NCBI RefSeq assembly: GCF_030817475.1
Contig: NZ_JAUSZJ010000002.1
Span: 3,202,001-3,266,000, forward strand
Origin: Streptomyces sp. V2I9
GTDB taxonomy: Bacteria; Actinomycetota; Actinomycetes; Streptomycetales; Streptomycetaceae
Reading direction: 5' to 3'
DNA length: 64,000 bases
Shown piece after piece: positions 61,302 through 64,000 of the stretch (positions within the stretch are counted from its first letter, which is position 1; each line of letters opens with the position of its first letter). Made by a program: the position numbers and the translations under genes. The notes under the pieces were generated by a model, which was given only the letters and a program-made list of their open reading frames with translations, was not told the origin of the DNA and did not search any database.

Positions 61302-61973
61302 CGGCAGGGCAGGGAGCCCCGGCGCGCCTCCGGGGCGGCCTCCTTGCGCGCTCCGCAGCGGTGCTATCTACGGATAGTCACGCATGCGAGGGAGTTATCC
61401 ACAGGAAGGCCTCTCGGCCTGGGGACAAGTCGACACCCTCAAGCGACATCATCGACAAATCAACCCAGCATCCTCGGAGCGACCCACAGTGGCACGAGGC
61501 GAAACAAGGCGGTGCGAGCCTCTCGTCTCGCCCCCATTCGCCCAATCGCCCCTTTGAGGCAATGAATTCCCACCCGAAAGAGCGCACAAAGCAGGTTTGG
61601 CGAGGTTTCCGGAGCGCTTCACCCGAGTTCCGGAGCTAAGCGCTCCGGCATCCACAGAACTTCCACACAGCCTGTGGATAACTATTCGGATACTGCCGCC
61701 CCTGTGGACAACAGCATCGGCCGCTCCCCCAACTCCCGCCCTCTTCACGGCCGGTACGTCAAGGCGGACCGCACCTTCTGCCCTGTTCAGGGGAGTTAAC
61801 GGCCGTTATTGACCGGCCCCTCTCCCGCCCCCGCCCCGACTCCGCCATCGAGATCCCCTGCAGGCGATATCCGCGATCCCCCTCATACATATCAATTCCG
61901 GCAATTCACCCATAGGGACACGCTCGGCCCTATCGGTTCGAGTGCGAGAACCGCGCACCGGTAGCCTGGTGGG
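61302..61973. other. Intergenic DnaA-box cluster between pheA and serS
   Basis: 672 bases without a gene. Perfect DnaA boxes: TTATCCACA at 61395-61403 (plus), TTATCCACA at 61673-61681 (minus) and TTGTCCACA at 61703-61711 (minus). Near matches: 61420-61428 (minus) and 61648-61656 (plus). The stretch is clearly AT-richer than its surroundings. The true oriC of Streptomyces lies between dnaA and dnaN, which are not here, so this is an accessory cluster, likely a DnaA-titrating or replication-timing locus. Confidence 0.75.
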
Positions 61974-63251
61974 GTGATTGACCTTCGCCTGCTCCGTGAG
62001 GACCCCGACCGTGTTCGCGCCTCCCAGCGCGCCCGTGGAGAGGACGTCGACCTCGTCGACGCCCTGCTCTCCGCCGACGAGCTGCGCAGGTCGTCCGGCG
62101 TCCGCTTCGACGAACTCCGCGCCGAGCAGAAGTCGCTCGGCAAGCTGATTCCCCAGGCCACCCCCGAGGAGCGCGCCGAACTCCTCAAGAAGGCCGAGCA
62201 GCTCAAGGCCGACGTCAAGGCGGCCGACGCCGCCCAGGACGAGGCCGACGCGGAGGCCAAGCGGCTGCTGCTCCAGCTCGGCAACATCGTCCACGAGGAC
62301 GTGCCGGTCGGCGGCGAGGAGGACTTCGTCGTCCTGGAGACGCACGGCACCATCCGCGACTTCGGCGCCGAGGGATTCGAGCCCAAGGACCACCTGGAGC
62401 TCGGCGAGGCGCTCGGCGCCATCGACATGGAGCGCGGCGCGAAGGTCTCCGGTTCGCGGTTCTACTACCTCACCGGCGTCGGCGCGCTCCTGGAGCTGGC
62501 CCTCGTCAACGCGGCGATCGCGCAGGCCACCGAGGCCGGCTTCATCCCGATGCTGACCCCGGCGCTGGTCCGCCCGCGCGCCATGGAGGGCACCGGCTTC
62601 CTCGGTCAGGCCGCGGAGAACGTGTACCACCTCGAGAAGGACGACTACTACCTGGTCGGCACCTCCGAGGTCCCGCTCGCCGCGTACCACATGGACGAGA
62701 TCATCGACGCCGGCAAGCTGCCCCTGCGGTACGCCGGGTTCTCCCCGTGCTTCCGCCGCGAGGCCGGCACGTACGGCAAGGACACCCGCGGCATCTTCCG
62801 CGTCCACCAGTTCGACAAGGTCGAGATGTTCTCGTACGTCGACCCGGCGGACGCCGAGGCCGAGCACCGCAGGCTCCTGGAGTGGGAGAAGCAGTGGCTC
62901 ACCGGCCTCGAACTGCCCTTCCAGGTCATCGATGTCGCCACCGGTGACCTCGGCGCCTCCGCCTCGCGGAAGTTCGACTGCGAGGCGTGGATCCCGACCC
63001 AGGGCAAGTACCGCGAGCTGACCTCCGCGTCGAACTGCGACGGCTTCCAGGCCCGCCGCCTGTCCGTCCGGATGCGTGAGGGCAAGAAGGTCCAGCCGCT
63101 GGCCACGCTGAACGGCACGCTCTGTGCCGTACCGCGCACGATCGTGGCGATCCTGGAGAACCACCAGCTCCCCGACGGCTCGGTCCGGGTGCCCGAGATG
63201 CTCCGCCCCTATCTGGGCGGACGCGAGGTCCTGGAACCGGTCGCCACGTGA
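61974..63251 (+). CDS. serS: Seryl-tRNA synthetase
   Basis: 425 residues. Charges tRNA-Ser with serine. The N-terminal long antiparallel coiled coil (about 30-105: [40 protein letters not shown]) binds the long variable arm of serine tRNAs. The class-II core has motif 2 ([31 protein letters not shown]) and motif 3 ([20 protein letters not shown]). TAGCCT ends six bases before GTG 61974, a leaderless arrangement. Its stop overlaps the next start (GTGA). Confidence 0.97.
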   Translation: MIDLRLLREDPDRVRASQRARGEDVDLVDALLSADELRRSSGVRFDELRAEQKSLGKLIPQATPEERAELLKKAEQLKADVKAADAAQDEADAEAKRLLLQLGNIVHEDVPVGGEEDFVVLETHGTIRDFGAEGFEPKDHLELGEALGAIDMERGAKVSGSRFYYLTGVGALLELALVNAAIAQATEAGFIPMLTPALVRPRAMEGTGFLGQAAENVYHLEKDDYYLVGTSEVPLAAYHMDEIIDAGKLPLRYAGFSPCFRREAGTYGKDTRGIFRVHQFDKVEMFSYVDPADAEAEHRRLLEWEKQWLTGLELPFQVIDVATGDLGASASRKFDCEAWIPTQGKYRELTSASNCDGFQARRLSVRMREGKKVQPLATLNGTLCAVPRTIVAILENHQLPDGSVRVPEMLRPYLGGREVLEPVAT

Positions 63252-64000
63252 CCTTTCCCTACAAGCTCGTAGCGACCGACCTCGACGGCACACTGCTGCG
63301 CGGGGACGACACGGTCTCCGAGCGCACCCGCGAGGCCCTGGCCGCCGCCACGGCGGCCGGCGCCGCGCACATCGTCGTCACCGGACGGGCGGTCCCCTGG
63401 ACCCGGCACATCCTGGACGACCTCGGGTACGAGGGACTCGCCGTCTGCGGTCAGGGCGCGCAGGTCTACCACGCGGGCGAGCACAAGCTGCTGACCTCGC
63501 TGACGCTGGACCGCCGGCTCGCCGGACTCGCGCTGGCGAAGATCGAGGCGGAGGTCGGCCCGCTGCACCTGGCGGCCGGCCGCGACGGCCTGGACGGCGA
63601 AGTGCTCGTGGGCCCCGGCTACCGGGTGCAGGAGGGGCCGCTGCCGTACGTCTTCGTGGAGGACGCGGCCGAGATGTGGACCGCCCCGCTCAACAAGGTC
63701 TACATCCAGCACGCGGAGCTGGACGACGACGCGCTGGCCTTCGCCGCGAGGGCGGCCGTCGGCAGTCTGGTCGACGTGGTCATGGCCGGGCCCGGCGTGG
63801 TGGAGATCCTGCCGCTGGGCCTCAGCAAGGCGACCGGCCTCTCGCTGGCCGCCCGGCGGCTGGGGGTGAAGGCGGGCGACACGATCGCCTTCGGCGACAT
63901 GCCGAACGACATCCCGATGTTCGGCTGGGCACGCCACGGCGTGGCCATGGCCAACGCCCACGACGAGCTGAAGGCCGTCGCCCACGAGGTCACCGCGTCC
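63248..64000 (+). CDS. HAD-superfamily Cof-type phosphatase (partial, continues past the window)
   Basis: 251 codons visible from GTG 63248, which overlaps the serS stop by four bases. HAD motif I is [16 protein letters not shown], motif [10 protein letters not shown], and motif [16 protein letters not shown]; the cap ([20 protein letters not shown]) is of the Cof type IIB. It presumably dephosphorylates small metabolites; substrate unknown. Close to complete, since Cof proteins have about 270 residues. Confidence 0.92.
   Translation, partial: MTFPYKLVATDLDGTLLRGDDTVSERTREALAAATAAGAAHIVVTGRAVPWTRHILDDLGYEGLAVCGQGAQVYHAGEHKLLTSLTLDRRLAGLALAKIEAEVGPLHLAAGRDGLDGEVLVGPGYRVQEGPLPYVFVEDAAEMWTAPLNKVYIQHAELDDDALAFAARAAVGSLVDVVMAGPGVVEILPLGLSKATGLSLAARRLGVKAGDTIAFGDMPNDIPMFGWARHGVAMANAHDELKAVAHEVTAS

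Noticed and set aside
61302..61973. Chromosomal origin oriC
   Set aside because: DnaA boxes are present, but dnaA and dnaN are not, and the number of boxes is small for a Streptomyces oriC.

Overview
The window is a high-GC actinobacterial chromosome segment, almost certainly from a Streptomyces. The support is codon use (GC-rich third positions, frequent GTG starts), the families present (sporulation-type sigma factors of the SigB/F/G group, an SSI-type protease inhibitor, a DtpA/Sco/ECuC copper cluster), three serine tRNA genes, and a perfect parS site that fits a core location near the chromosomal origin. The order upp - hypothetical - TadA-associated protein - tadA - tRNA-Ser - sigF - sigN - MarR, and further on pheA - serS, matches what I remember of the Streptomyces coelicolor core. 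I identify about 54 protein genes (two cut by the window edges), four tRNAs, at least four damaged genes or gene remnants, and many strong intergenic hairpins.

Layout. 0-5 kb: end of a cobalamin operon (cobL-cobM, minus strand), a DGPF/YCII protein, proC and an ECF42-type sigma factor. 5-13 kb: a HhH-GPD repair protein, a secreted M28 aminopeptidase, small conserved proteins, upp, tadA with its companion, tRNA-Ser(CGA), then a decayed PIN toxin-antitoxin remnant and a run of hairpins. 13-17 kb: a small membrane protein, a Dabb protein and the tandem sigma factors sigF and sigN. 17-26 kb: a MarR-regulated operon of an MFS pump and a nearby YceI protein that both carry carboxypeptidase-regulatory-like domains, a deleted PPOX pseudogene, a 2-hydroxyacid dehydrogenase relative, and a TetR/MFS pair with a palindromic operator.

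26-34 kb: an orphan response regulator that has lost its phospho-acceptor, an amidohydrolase, a DUF2797 protein, an ECF41-type sigma factor followed by an NDH-2-like flavoprotein, an Imm10 immunity gene with an in-frame stop, tRNA-Arg(ACG), tRNA-Ser(GCT) and an SSI-type inhibitor. 34-49 kb: a 1,424-residue PAS/kinase-like/receiver protein without a visible phosphorylatable histidine, a parS site, fadD, a SigE-family sigma factor, a primase-polymerase gene behind a LexA-like box, tRNA-Ser(TGA), an HtrA-type protease, a glycerophosphodiesterase, an RsbW-type ATPase, a SEC-C protein and a second, degenerate primase-polymerase. 49-64 kb: a GAF/SpoIIE-type phosphatase with an altered metal site, aminopeptidase P, a second RsbW-type ATPase, a copper-trafficking operon (ycnI-sco-ecuC-copCD-dtpA), pheA, a DnaA-box cluster, serS and the start of a HAD phosphatase.

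The window is rich in regulation: five sigma factors, two anti-sigma-type ATPases, one SpoIIE-type phosphatase, MarR, TetR and response-regulator genes. The least described local system is the 17.0-21.3 kb operon, in which a MarR repressor with two matching palindromes upstream appears to control an efflux pump and a soluble YceI lipid-binding protein that share an accessory domain. No prophage, integrase, CRISPR array or complete insertion sequence was seen.
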